From positions 1 through 64,000 of the forward strand of contig JBBEAX010000081.1 in the NCBI GenBank assembly GCA_040882645.1: 64,000 nt of DNA, read 5' to 3'. Shown in pieces: positions 19,561 to 28,957 of this stretch; the first letter of the stretch is position 1, and the number at the start of each line of letters is the position of its first letter. Source of the DNA: JAUYIV01 sp040882645. Its GTDB lineage: Bacteria; Actinomycetota; Acidimicrobiia; Spongiisociales; UBA11373. The notes under the pieces were generated by a model. That model ran no database searches, was not told the DNA's origin, and saw only the letters and a program-made list of their open reading frames with translations. The position numbers and the translations under genes are program-made.

Positions 19561-19667
19561 GGGCGCGGAGACTAGGTCACCGCCGGGGCGCCTTGGTCCG
19601 GGGCCGTCGGGTCGGTGCCGTATCGCTATCGTCGCCGGGCACCCCCTTAAGACTGGAGGCGCGGGCA

Positions 19668-21356
19668 GTGTCCGGAGACATCTATCAATTGTGCAGCGAC
19701 ATCGTCGACGAGACAGTCGCCCGACTTCCCCTCGTGGGGACCTACCTCGGCATTCCGGGCCAGGACGACAAGTGGGACGACTTCTCGCCCATCGGGCAGC
19801 AGGTCGCGGCCGATATGGTGCGCGACCAACTCGCCCGGGTCAACGCGATCGAGGTGCCCGACGACCAGTGGGCGAGAATGGCCCACCGGGTCGCGGTCCA
19901 TTCGATTTCCGATTGGGTCGACTGGTTCGATTCGGGCGAGCAGTTCCTCGAACTCAACAGCATCTCGTCGCCCCTGCAGGACATCCGCGAGATTTTCGAC
20001 CACATGGACACCTCCACTGCTGAGGGCTGGTCGAACATCGCCGCCCGGTTGGAGGGTCTCGGCGGGGCGCTCGGTGGCTACCAGGAGCTGCTCGAGGTGG
20101 GACGAAGCCAGGGCAAGACCGTCGCGCGGCGTCAGGTGGTGGAGGCGGTTCGCCAGGCGCGCAACCACGCCGGCGACCAGTCCGGCTTCAATCCGCTGGC
20201 CGCCGCGGCGGTCGAGTCAGGAGTAGCCGCTGCGCGGACGATCGAGCGGATCGAGGCAGGCATCGGGTCGGCCCGGGCGGCGTACGGCTCGTTGGCGGAT
20301 TACCTCGAGAGCCGATACTTGCCTGATGCGATCGCTGCCGACGGGGTCGGCGAAGAACGGTATGTGCGCCTCGCCCGCAAATTCCTCGGGGCGGACCTGG
20401 ACCCCAAGGCCACCTACGACTGGGGTTGGGAAGAGGTCGCCCGGATCAGGGCTGCGATGCAGTCGGTGGCCGGCGAGATCCTCCCTGGAGGTGATCTGCC
20501 GGAGGTGCTGCGCGTGCTGCAGACCGATCCTGCCCGGGCAGCCCACAGCCAGGCCGAGTTCCGCGACTTGATGCAGGAGCGCCTTGAGGTCGCGCTGACC
20601 GACCTCGACGGCTCGCACTTCGACGTGCCCGCGCAGATCAGGAAGGTCGAGGTGAAGATGGCTCCGCCGGGAGGATCGCTGGGGGCCTACTACGTCAGCC
20701 CCAGCGAAGACTTCTCCCGCCCCGGCTCTGTGTGGTGGTCGAAGGGTGACAAGCAGGTGATCCCTCTCTTCGACGAAGTGACCACCGCCTATCACGAGGG
20801 GTTCCCCGGCCACCACCTCCAGAGCGGGCTCCAGATGACCGCGGGCGACAAGGTTTCCCGGTTGCAGAAGCTCCTCGTTTGGTACTCGGGTAGCGGGGAG
20901 GGGTGGGCGCTCTACGCCGAGGACCTGATGGACGAGATGGGCTATTTAGAGAAGCCCGACTATCGGATGGGCAAGTTGGCGGCTGAGATGCTGCGGGCGT
21001 GCCGGGTCGTCATCGATATCGGATCGCACCTCGATCTGCCGATCCCGAAGGGTCAACCGTTCCATCCGGGGGAGCGCTGGTCATTCGATTTCGGTGTCGA
21101 GATGCTCGATGACTATGCGGCCCAAGATCACGACTCGTCGGTCTCCGAGATCAACCGGTATCTGGGGTGGGCAGGGCAGGCGATCTCGTACAAGGTCGGG
21201 CAGCAGGCCATCCACGACATCAGGGCCGCCGAGCGACAACAGCACGGATCCGCATTCGACCTGAAATCGTTCCACGCCCGCCTGCTCGAAATCGGCTCGA
21301 CCGGGCTGGCGGTGATGCGGGAGCACATGGCGGAAACGGGCACCGTTGGTCGATAG
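19668..21356 (+). CDS. DUF885 family protein, probable metal-dependent peptidase
   Basis: The 562-residue protein belongs to the DUF885 family, related to M32-like gluzincins. The central motif AYHEGFPGHHLQ supplies the HE-GxPGHH zinc site typical of the family, and GEGWALYAEDLMDEMG further on supplies a conserved Glu. There is no signal peptide, so it is probably cytoplasmic. GTG 19668 is chosen because TGGAGG precedes it; the frame is open from 19593 without homologous sequence. The substrate is unknown. Confidence 0.85.
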   Translation: MSGDIYQLCSDIVDETVARLPLVGTYLGIPGQDDKWDDFSPIGQQVAADMVRDQLARVNAIEVPDDQWARMAHRVAVHSISDWVDWFDSGEQFLELNSISSPLQDIREIFDHMDTSTAEGWSNIAARLEGLGGALGGYQELLEVGRSQGKTVARRQVVEAVRQARNHAGDQSGFNPLAAAAVESGVAAARTIERIEAGIGSARAAYGSLADYLESRYLPDAIAADGVGEERYVRLARKFLGADLDPKATYDWGWEEVARIRAAMQSVAGEILPGGDLPEVLRVLQTDPARAAHSQAEFRDLMQERLEVALTDLDGSHFDVPAQIRKVEVKMAPPGGSLGAYYVSPSEDFSRPGSVWWSKGDKQVIPLFDEVTTAYHEGFPGHHLQSGLQMTAGDKVSRLQKLLVWYSGSGEGWALYAEDLMDEMGYLEKPDYRMGKLAAEMLRACRVVIDIGSHLDLPIPKGQPFHPGERWSFDFGVEMLDDYAAQDHDSSVSEINRYLGWAGQAISYKVGQQAIHDIRAAERQQHGSAFDLKSFHARLLEIGSTGLAVMREHMAETGTVGR

Positions 21357-21383
21357 GTCAGGTACGGCGGGAGGAGAGCACAA

Positions 21384-22427
21384 GTGACCACGATCGGGGT
21401 GGGGACAGTCAAGGGGGCGTTTCTGTTTCGGTCGGGCAGCGGGGGCTCGTGGGACCTCGAAGCGCCCATCTTCAAGGGGTGGGCTGTCACCGCGTTCGGG
21501 CGCAGTCCGTCGGGGGATCACCTGCTTGCCGTTGGGTCGAACTGGTTCGGCGCGGCGATCCACCGCAGCGCCGACCTCGCCACCTGGGAGCAGGTAGTTG
21601 ATGGGCCAGCATGGCTGGAGGGTGCCGAGCGCAAGCTGAACAACATCTGGACCATCGCCGGCGTCGGAGACTCGCTCTTCGCCGCGGTGGACGAGGCCGG
21701 CCTCTTCCGCAGTGACGACGACGCGGCTTCGTGGCAGCCAGTGGCGGGCTTCAATGAACACCCGACTCGTCCGGGCTGGCAGCCTGGATTTGGCGGCCTT
21801 GCCGCCCACCGCATTCTCTCCGACCCCGAAAACCCTGACCGGATGTGGGTGGCCGTCTCAGCCGTTGGCGTCTTCCGCACCGAGGACGGGGGCGAGTCGT
21901 GGGCCCTCAAGAATTCCGGCGTCACCACGGTGGCCCCGAACGACGACTACGACGAGATCGGCTTCTGCGTCCACTGTCTCGTCGCCGATCCGCACGATGC
22001 GAATGTGATCTGGCGCCAGGACCATTCGGGGGTCTATCGCACCATCGATGGCGGCGACGAGTGGCAGCGCATCGAGGGGGGCTTGCCTGCTCGCTTCGGG
22101 TTCACCATTGTGCGGGATGCCGCCTCAGGTGGGCTCTTCGTGGTGCCTTTGGAAAGCGATGAGCATCGGATGCCCGTCGGCGGGGCGTTTCAGGTGTACC
22201 GATCGACCGACCGGGGTGACTCGTGGCAGGTCTCCGGGGTGGGGCACCCCGTGGGCCCGGTGTACGCCGGGGTCTTGCGGGGCGCCGCGGCGACCGATGG
22301 AAAGGGCGGCGTCTTCCTGGGGACGACGGCGGGTTCGGTCCACCTGACCACCGACGGGGGAGATCACTGGATCACCCTGCCTGAGGTGCTTCCGAGAATC
22401 CTGACCGTGTCGGTGCTCGAGGCCTGA
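21384..22427 (+). CDS. BNR/Asp-box beta-propeller protein
   Basis: The 347-residue protein has five or six Asp-box-like repeats spaced along it: FRSDDDAASW, FRTEDGGESW, YRTIDGGDEW, YRSTDRGDSW and LTTDGGDHW. Such proteins are often labelled exo-sialidase-like, but no sialidase active-site arginine triad is evident and there is no signal peptide, so sialidase activity is not supported. GTG 21384 has GGAGGAG upstream. It overlaps the downstream MoaD-like gene by one base, indicating a functional pair. Confidence 0.82.
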   Translation: MTTIGVGTVKGAFLFRSGSGGSWDLEAPIFKGWAVTAFGRSPSGDHLLAVGSNWFGAAIHRSADLATWEQVVDGPAWLEGAERKLNNIWTIAGVGDSLFAAVDEAGLFRSDDDAASWQPVAGFNEHPTRPGWQPGFGGLAAHRILSDPENPDRMWVAVSAVGVFRTEDGGESWALKNSGVTTVAPNDDYDEIGFCVHCLVADPHDANVIWRQDHSGVYRTIDGGDEWQRIEGGLPARFGFTIVRDAASGGLFVVPLESDEHRMPVGGAFQVYRSTDRGDSWQVSGVGHPVGPVYAGVLRGAAATDGKGGVFLGTTAGSVHLTTDGGDHWITLPEVLPRILTVSVLEA

Positions 22428-22711
22428 TGCCCGCGGCCACCGTCCGGATCCCCTCGCTCCTCGCTGCCGTCGGGGACGGGCGGCGGGAGATTCCGGTCGT
22501 CGCAGAGACCGTGGGCGGGGCGCTTGCGGAACTGTTTGCGCGATTGCCGCACTTGCGCGTCCATGTGTTCGACGAAAGCGGCGCAGTGCGGTCTCACGTC
22601 TCGGTCTTCTATGAGGGACGGGCGGCCAGGGATCCGGCGGCTTTGGGCGGGCCGCTTGCCGAGGGATCGGTGGTCACGATTCTGCAGGCCGTGTCGGGGG
22701 GATCCGGCTGA
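22427..22711 (+). CDS. MoaD/ThiS-like ubiquitin-fold protein
   Basis: The 94-residue protein has a beta-grasp pattern: VRIPSLLAAVGDGRREIPV, TVGGALAELFARLPHLRVHV, and the C-terminal LAEGSVVTILQAVSGG. The family ends in Gly-Gly, which is adenylated to carry sulfur. Here two residues (Ser-Gly) follow the GG, so it may need trimming or may not be a sulfur carrier. The start is fused to the BNR gene stop (TGATG). No MoeB/ThiF partner lies nearby. Confidence 0.82.
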   Translation: MPAATVRIPSLLAAVGDGRREIPVVAETVGGALAELFARLPHLRVHVFDESGAVRSHVSVFYEGRAARDPAALGGPLAEGSVVTILQAVSGGSG

Positions 22712-22723
22712 CCGGGTCCCTGG

Positions 22724-23062
22724 TCACGGAGCGAACTTCGACTCTAGAGCCACCCACAGGCTCTTCGAGTAGGGGTAGAAGGCGATGGGGAAGACGATGC
22801 TGGTGGCGATCGTGACCACGGAGATCACCCCCCACGGGGGGTCTGGCCAGGAACTCACGATCGATCCGACGAACACCAGGGTGAATACGAGGATGGTGGC
22901 CACCGTATTGATCGCGATCGCCCCGAGCCAGTAGCCCTCGTGACTCTCGAACCGGTGGGAGCACCGCGGACACCTCTCCACGACCGCCGACCACGACACG
23001 AACATTCCGGGTGAACCACAGATCGGGCAGCGGCGGCGGAGAGCTCTTGCGAATCGGCGCAC
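22724..23062 (-). CDS. DUF983 family membrane protein
   Basis: The 112-residue protein has an N-terminal zinc ribbon with CPICG and CPRCSHRFE. The sequence HEGYWLGAIAINTV and two membrane segments then match DUF983. Its role is unknown; some members lie near respiratory genes, but none is seen here. The start is GTG 23062. It is divergent from pilT, with 24 bases between their starts. Confidence 0.82.
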   Translation of the reverse strand: MRRFARALRRRCPICGSPGMFVSWSAVVERCPRCSHRFESHEGYWLGAIAINTVATILVFTLVFVGSIVSSWPDPPWGVISVVTIATSIVFPIAFYPYSKSLWVALESKFAP

Positions 23063-23086
23063 CGGGCCATTCTCGCCCCTATTCAG

Positions 23087-24220
<1,134 letters not shown>

Positions 24221-24391
24221 TCAGATTCCACGGTTGAGCATCGGCTGAAGCGGGAAGACCCGCGAGATGAATCGACTTGAGCCATCCCGGGTCGCATTGG
24301 GGCCACCACCAAACGGCACGGGATCGATTGATGCCCCGGTTCCGTGGCATTTGCCGACGCAGCCGCGTGCCTGGTCATCATCGGAGTTCAT
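24221..24391 (-). CDS. Possible small protein with a CxxxCH motif
   Basis: A 56-codon frame runs ATG to TGA and ends one base after pilT on the opposite strand. The product contains GCVGKCHGTG (a CxxxCH arrangement that resembles some haem or metal sites) and a basic C-terminal half. No signal peptide is seen, and third-position GC is lower than in neighbouring genes. No family is recognised and expression is uncertain. The remainder of 24392-24571 holds only a hairpin. Confidence 0.3.
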   Translation of the reverse strand: MNSDDDQARGCVGKCHGTGASIDPVPFGGGPNATRDGSSRFISRVFPLQPMLNRGI

Positions 24392-24430
24392 CCTGACGCC
24401 CCCGTGATCGGATGAACCCGGCTACCGCGC

Positions 24431-24461
24431 ATCCGAGGGGCCCGCAGCGGGCCCCTCGGAT
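24431..24461. terminator. Strong hairpin in the pilT downstream region
   Basis: A perfect 14-bp stem ATCCGAGGGGCCCG / CGGGCCCCTCGGAT has a 3-base loop. There is no T run. It probably isolates pilT or the small minus-strand frame from the following operon. Confidence 0.6.
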
Positions 24462-24571
24462 GGATTCTGGACGCTGACGGCACCAAGGTCGTGGTGACCG
24501 CCTCTCTCGTCAACGCTCGAGTGGAAACTGGCCGACTGACTTCTTCTTGGTGCTCGCTAGTGTCGTCGTCG

Positions 24572-25033
24572 ATGCGAAGAATCGCTCTCGGGGCCGCCTT
24601 CATGGTGGTCATCGCCGCGTGTGGCGATGACGGCGGGGGCACCACTTCGTTCGTAACCGTCGCCTCGACGACGACAAACCTCGCCCCGACCACCTCGACG
24701 GCCGAGAGCACCTCGACGATGGCTGCCTCCACTACCACCACGGTCGATGACGGCGTCACGGAGATCGAGGTGGTGTACGCCGGTGGTTCGGCGGAGGTGA
24801 CAGTCGACGGTGAGCCCGAGTCGGGCCGGGTGCAGGTGGCTCTGGGTACCGATGTCCATCTGACTGTCAGCGCCGACATCACCAGCACAATCCACGTCCA
24901 CGGCTACGACGAAAGCGCCGAAGTCAGCCCCGGGTCGCCGGCGGTGATCGAGTTCACCGCCGACATCCCCGGGATTTTCGATGTCGAGATACATGCCGCG
25001 AACGCCCGCCTCATGGAGCTTCAGGTTTCGTGA
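24572..25033 (+). CDS. Cupredoxin-like lipoprotein
   Basis: The 153-residue protein has signal peptide and lipobox VVIAAC, then a Thr/Ser-rich linker to about residue 60. The domain that follows (VHLTVSADITSTIHVHGYDE, then VIEFTADIPGIFDVEIHAAN) resembles the cupredoxin-like domain of EfeO-type proteins. Possible metal ligands are the His pair in HVHG and a His in EIHAA; there is no Cys ligand. TAGTGT lies 8 bases before the ATG. The stop overlaps the GTG of the following membrane protein, so they are translated together. Confidence 0.78.
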   Translation: MRRIALGAAFMVVIAACGDDGGGTTSFVTVASTTTNLAPTTSTAESTSTMAASTTTTVDDGVTEIEVVYAGGSAEVTVDGEPESGRVQVALGTDVHLTVSADITSTIHVHGYDESAEVSPGSPAVIEFTADIPGIFDVEIHAANARLMELQVS

Positions 25034-26388
25034 GGAGGAGAGCAGGCGTCGTTGCGGCGCTTCTGCTGGCGCTGATCGCGGTGCCGGGGGTGGCATCCGC
25101 TCACGGGATCGGCGGCCGCAGCGACCTTCCGGTTCCCCTGGAGTACTTCCTCGTCGGCGCCGCGGTGGTGGTGCTGCTGTCGTTTGGCGCCCTGGCCGTG
25201 CTGTGGCCGGTCCCCAGACTGCAGGATGGCCCCCGGCCACGGGGCCGCGGCTGGCTGGTACCGAAGTGGCTGTCGTTTGCCGGGGCAGGTCTCGGGGTCT
25301 TCGGTCTGGCGCTGATCGTCACGGCCGGGCTCTTCGGCGACGAATCGGCCCGGAGCAACATTGCCCCCGCCGGGGTGTGGGTGGTGCTGTGGCTGGTTCT
25401 CCCGTTTCTCGCCGCCGGTCTCGGCAACATCTGGGCGGTGCTGAACCCGTGGCGGACTCTCGGGCGCATAGTGCGTCTCGACGGACCGCCTGGTCCCGGC
25501 CGGTGGGGGGTGTGGCCGGCGACGGTGGCCTTCATCGCGATCGTGTGGATCGAACTGGTCTACCCGCGGTCGGGCGACCCCGGGGCGCTCGGCCTGGCGG
25601 CGGCGTTCTACACCGTCGTCATCCTGGGGCTGGCGGTCCAGGTGGGAATCGACCGGGCGGTCACTTCCACCGAGGCATTCACTGTCTACCACCGGCTCCT
25701 CAGTGCGATCGCCCCCTTCGGCCGTCGGGCCGACGGTCGGATCGGAAGGCGGGGCTGGTTCCGGGCCCTTACCGTGCTGCCCCAGTGGCCGGGCCTGGGG
25801 GCGTTCGTGGTCGCCATGATCGGCACCGTCACCTATGACGGCCTCTCTGGCACGCCATGGTGGGACGACTTGTCGTTCACGCTCGTCGGCACCGCCCAGC
25901 ATTCGATGTGGTTCCAGACCCTGGCGCTGCTCGTGGTCGTCGGTGTCATCGGCGGGGCGTATCTCGCTGCTTCGTGGTGGGCTAGCCGGATCGCGGGGCC
26001 AGGGGGCCTCGGGGCGGTCTCGGTGGCCCGGTCGTTTGCCCACACCCTCGTGCCGATCGCGCTCGCATACGCGTTCGCCCATTACTTCACGCTCATCGCC
26101 TTTGAAGGCCAACTACTGATCCCGGCGATGAGCGACCCGCTCGGTCTCGGCTGGAACCTGTTTGGGACCGTCGACTACCAACCCAACTACACCTGGATCC
26201 CCCCGGTGGCGGTGTGGTGGATCCAGCTGGCCGCCATCGTCGGGGGGCACGTCGTCGGGGTGGTGCTGGCCCATGACCGTGCCCTGGCGGTGTTTGCCGG
26301 CCCCAAGGCGGTTCGCACTCAGTACGCGCTGCTCACGCTCATGGTCGCGCTCACCGCCCTTGGCCTCACCGTGCTCGCAGCCGGTTGA
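25030..26388 (+). CDS. Polytopic membrane protein of unknown function
   Basis: The 452-residue protein has a signal-like first segment (LLLALIAVPGVASAHG) and about ten further hydrophobic segments. Conserved-looking stretches are GNIWAVLNPWRTLGRIV, GTAQHSMWFQTLAL and AYAFAHYFTLIAFEGQLL. Members of this group are labelled fenitrothion hydrolase in some actinobacterial genomes; nothing in the sequence demonstrates such an activity. Coupling to a cupredoxin-like lipoprotein hints at a shared role in metal or redox chemistry at the membrane. Confidence 0.75.
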   Translation: MRRRAGVVAALLLALIAVPGVASAHGIGGRSDLPVPLEYFLVGAAVVVLLSFGALAVLWPVPRLQDGPRPRGRGWLVPKWLSFAGAGLGVFGLALIVTAGLFGDESARSNIAPAGVWVVLWLVLPFLAAGLGNIWAVLNPWRTLGRIVRLDGPPGPGRWGVWPATVAFIAIVWIELVYPRSGDPGALGLAAAFYTVVILGLAVQVGIDRAVTSTEAFTVYHRLLSAIAPFGRRADGRIGRRGWFRALTVLPQWPGLGAFVVAMIGTVTYDGLSGTPWWDDLSFTLVGTAQHSMWFQTLALLVVVGVIGGAYLAASWWASRIAGPGGLGAVSVARSFAHTLVPIALAYAFAHYFTLIAFEGQLLIPAMSDPLGLGWNLFGTVDYQPNYTWIPPVAVWWIQLAAIVGGHVVGVVLAHDRALAVFAGPKAVRTQYALLTLMVALTALGLTVLAAG

Positions 26389-26399
26389 GGCCCTACCGG

Positions 26400-26405
26400 T
26401 AGGCT
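26400..26405 (+). promoter_or_regulatory. Putative -10 box of a leaderless promoter
   Basis: TAGGCT, then 7 bases, then GTG 26413, with no ribosome site. It separates the ABC operon from the membrane protein gene that ends at 26388. Confidence 0.5.
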
Positions 26406-26412
26406 GGGCCTC

Positions 26413-27411
26413 GTGGCGCTCATCGATGTCGACCGTCTCGTCAAGGTCTATCCGGGAGGAGTAACCGCCGTCGCTGGCATCTCGTTCTCCGTCGGTGAAG
26501 GCGAGATCTTCGGTTTCCTCGGGCCCAACGGCGCGGGGAAGACCACGACCATTCGAGTGATCGTGACGCTGCTCGCGCCCACCTCGGGCACGGTCACGGT
26601 TCGCGGCGTCGACGTCGTGGCGAATCCGGAGATGGTGCGGCGCCAGATCGGATACGCCGCCCAGTTCATCGGGGTCGATGACGACCTGACCGCCTGGGAG
26701 AACCTCACCATGCAGGCGCGCCTCCATGGGCTCGATCGGGCGGAAGCCGAACGGCGCAGCGGCGAACTCCTCGAGGTGCTGGAGCTATCCGGCGTCGCCG
26801 GGCGGAGAGCCGGCACTTTCAGTGGAGGCATGCGCCGGCGGCTCGACCTCGGCCAGGCGTTGGTCCATGGCCCACGCGTGCTGTTCCTCGACGAGCCCAC
26901 CACCGGCCTCGATCCGCAGACCCGGCGAGCACTGTGGGAGTACCTGCGCGAGTTGAACGGTCGCGGGGTGACCATCTTTCTGACCACCCAGTACCTCGAG
27001 GAGGCGGATGCGCTCGCATCCAGGCTCGCCATCATCGACCAGGGCGTGATCGCAGTCGAGGGAACGCCATCAGCGCTCAAGCGGGCGTTGGGAGGCGACG
27101 CGATCACGGTGACCCTGACGGATGACTCGACACCAGCGGGCATCGACCAAGCGGTAGGTGTGCTCCAGCAGTTCTCGGATGCCGGCGATGCCACCCGCTA
27201 CGACCGTTCCATCAAGATCTTCACCAGCGCCGCGTCGAGTCGGCTGACCGAAGTCGTCAGGGCGCTGGATGCGGCCTCGATCAAGGTGGCGCGACTGGAA
27301 CTGGCGGAGCCCACCATGGACGACGTCTTCCTCCGCCATACCGGGAACAGAATGCGGGTGGAGGAGTCGAAACCGCCGAGCCGGCTGCGGATGGTGGGGC
27401 GGCGCCGATGA
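26413..27411 (+). CDS. ABC transporter ATP-binding protein (DrrA type)
   Basis: The protein has 332 residues. Walker A is GPNGAGKTTT, the signature is FSGGMRRRLDLGQA, and Walker B is VLFLDEPTTGLD. The switch region reads TTQYLEEADAL, with Gln where most ABC ATPases have His, which is usual for DrrA. The last 100 residues are the DrrA C-terminal domain. It starts at GTG 26413, 7 bases after TAGGCT, and overlaps the permease gene by 4 bases. It is probably a drug or lipid exporter. Confidence 0.92.
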   Translation: MALIDVDRLVKVYPGGVTAVAGISFSVGEGEIFGFLGPNGAGKTTTIRVIVTLLAPTSGTVTVRGVDVVANPEMVRRQIGYAAQFIGVDDDLTAWENLTMQARLHGLDRAEAERRSGELLEVLELSGVAGRRAGTFSGGMRRRLDLGQALVHGPRVLFLDEPTTGLDPQTRRALWEYLRELNGRGVTIFLTTQYLEEADALASRLAIIDQGVIAVEGTPSALKRALGGDAITVTLTDDSTPAGIDQAVGVLQQFSDAGDATRYDRSIKIFTSAASSRLTEVVRALDAASIKVARLELAEPTMDDVFLRHTGNRMRVEESKPPSRLRMVGRRR

Positions 27412-28178
27412 GGAGGAGCATCCGGGAATCGGCCATCCTCTGGGCCCGGCAGATGAAGAAGTTGGTGCGCATTCCGCTGCTGCTGTTCTTTGCGCTTGCC
27501 CAGCCGTTGATCTTTCTGATCCTGTTCAGTCAGGTGTTCGGCAATCTCGATCGGCTGCCGGGCTTCGCCTACGACTCTTATCTGCAGTTCCTGGTGCCGA
27601 GCATCGTCGCCCTCACCGCCCTGAACTCGGCCTTTCAGTCGGGAATCGGCATGGTCGCCGACATCGAAGACGGCATGCTCGACAAGTTCCTGATCGCTCC
27701 GATCAAGCGGTCGAGCATCCTGCTGGGGAAGGTGTTCGCCGATGCCACTCGCGCCGCGGCTCAGGCGACCGTGATCGTGCTGGTCTCGCTGCTGATGGGG
27801 GCGCGTTTCGCCACCGGAATCGGCGGAGTCGCCGCGATGGTGGTGCTGGCCGCCCTCTTTGGCATCGCCTGGGCGGGGCTGTCCAACATCATCGCCCTGC
27901 GCACCCGCAACGGTGAGCTGACGATGATCGTCGGCATCCTCATCACTTTCCCGGTGCTGTTCCTGTCCACCGCCTTCATGCCGGCAATCCTGTTGCCCGA
28001 CTGGCTCGATACCGTGTCGGCCTTCAATCCGATCACCTATATCGTCGAAGCATTGCGGGCCCTGGTGAACACGGGATGGGATTGGGGTGCCATCGCCGAA
28101 GCACTGGCGGTCACCGGAGGATTGGCGGTGGTGACCTTCACGGGTGCGACCCTGGCCTTTCGCAAGGCGATCGGCTGA
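27408..28178 (+). CDS. ABC-2 type transporter permease (DrrB type)
   Basis: The 256-residue protein has six hydrophobic segments. It begins with a cytoplasmic stretch (SAILWARQMKKLVRIPLLLF) and has FLVPSIVALTALNSAFQSG, GMLDKFLIAPIKRSSILLGK and FLSTAFMPAILLPDWLDTV, typical of DrrB-like permeases. The ATG overlaps the ATPase stop. With the ATPase it makes a complete exporter (a dimer of each). Confidence 0.9.
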   Translation: MRRSIRESAILWARQMKKLVRIPLLLFFALAQPLIFLILFSQVFGNLDRLPGFAYDSYLQFLVPSIVALTALNSAFQSGIGMVADIEDGMLDKFLIAPIKRSSILLGKVFADATRAAAQATVIVLVSLLMGARFATGIGGVAAMVVLAALFGIAWAGLSNIIALRTRNGELTMIVGILITFPVLFLSTAFMPAILLPDWLDTVSAFNPITYIVEALRALVNTGWDWGAIAEALAVTGGLAVVTFTGATLAFRKAIG

Positions 28179-28200
28179 GCCCGGCCGTCCGCAGCTGACC

Positions 28201-28206
28201 TAGCCT
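28201..28206 (+). promoter_or_regulatory. Putative -10 box of a leaderless promoter
   Basis: TAGCCT, then 7 bases, then GTG 28214. It drives the MBL-rph-rdgB operon. Confidence 0.5.
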
Positions 28207-28213
28207 CTCGGTC

Positions 28214-28957
28214 GTGCGTCTTTCGGTACTCGGTTCGAACGGCACCTATCCCACCGCGGGGCGCCCTGCGTCCGGATACCTGATCACCGCAGCCGGAACC
28301 ACGTTGGCCCTCGACCTGGGTCCCGGGGTCTTCATGGCCCTGGTCGAGAAGACCGCGAGGCCCGATGCCGTCGTGCTCAGCCATGGGCACCCCGACCACT
28401 GTGCCGACCTGTTCGCCCTCTTCAATTCGCTGCGGTTTGGCGATCCGTCGGGATGGGGCGTTCCGGTGTGGGCGCCGCTCGGTCTTGCCGAGCGATTCGC
28501 CGGCTTCCTCGGCGTGGGGCGGGATCACCCGCTGTTCTCCGTGTTCACTTTCGAGGCCGTCGGGCCCGGTGACCGTCGCCGGGTCGGGTCGATCGAGGTG
28601 GAGTTCGGCACCGCGGTCCATTCGGTTCCCGCTCTGGTGACCGCCGTCGTCGCCGACGGCAGGCGTTTGGTCTACAGCGGCGACACCGGCCCCGGAGGCG
28701 ACCTCGAGCACCTGGCGGAGCGGTGCGACCTGCTGCTCGTCGAGGCTTCGATGCAAGGCGAGCCAGGAGCCGGGCGCTACCCCTTTCACCTGTTCGCGTA
28801 CGAGGCCGGCGAGGTGGCGACGCGCGCCGGCGTCCGTCGCCTGATCGTGACGCACCTCGCCCCTACGCTGGATCCCCAGGTGTCGGTTCGAGAGGCCGCC
28901 GCCCGGTTCGACGGACCGGTGGACCATGCGGTCCCGGGGATGGAGGTGGAGCTTTGA
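28214..28957 (+). CDS. MBL-fold metallo-hydrolase
   Basis: The 247-residue protein has the metallo-beta-lactamase metal motif SHGHPDHCADL, and further ligands are suggested by VYSGDTGPGGDL and VTHLAPTLDP. The start MRLSVLGSNGTYPTAGRPAS is like RNase Z and cyclic-nucleotide phosphodiesterase relatives. In actinobacteria this gene often precedes rph and rdgB, as here. The substrate is not known. The stop overlaps the TTG start of rph. Confidence 0.88.
   Translation: MRLSVLGSNGTYPTAGRPASGYLITAAGTTLALDLGPGVFMALVEKTARPDAVVLSHGHPDHCADLFALFNSLRFGDPSGWGVPVWAPLGLAERFAGFLGVGRDHPLFSVFTFEAVGPGDRRRVGSIEVEFGTAVHSVPALVTAVVADGRRLVYSGDTGPGGDLEHLAERCDLLLVEASMQGEPGAGRYPFHLFAYEAGEVATRAGVRRLIVTHLAPTLDPQVSVREAAARFDGPVDHAVPGMEVEL

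Noticed and set aside
21384..22427. Sialidase
   Set aside because: Only Asp-box repeats are seen. There is no arginine triad or signal peptide, so a catalytic name is not justified.
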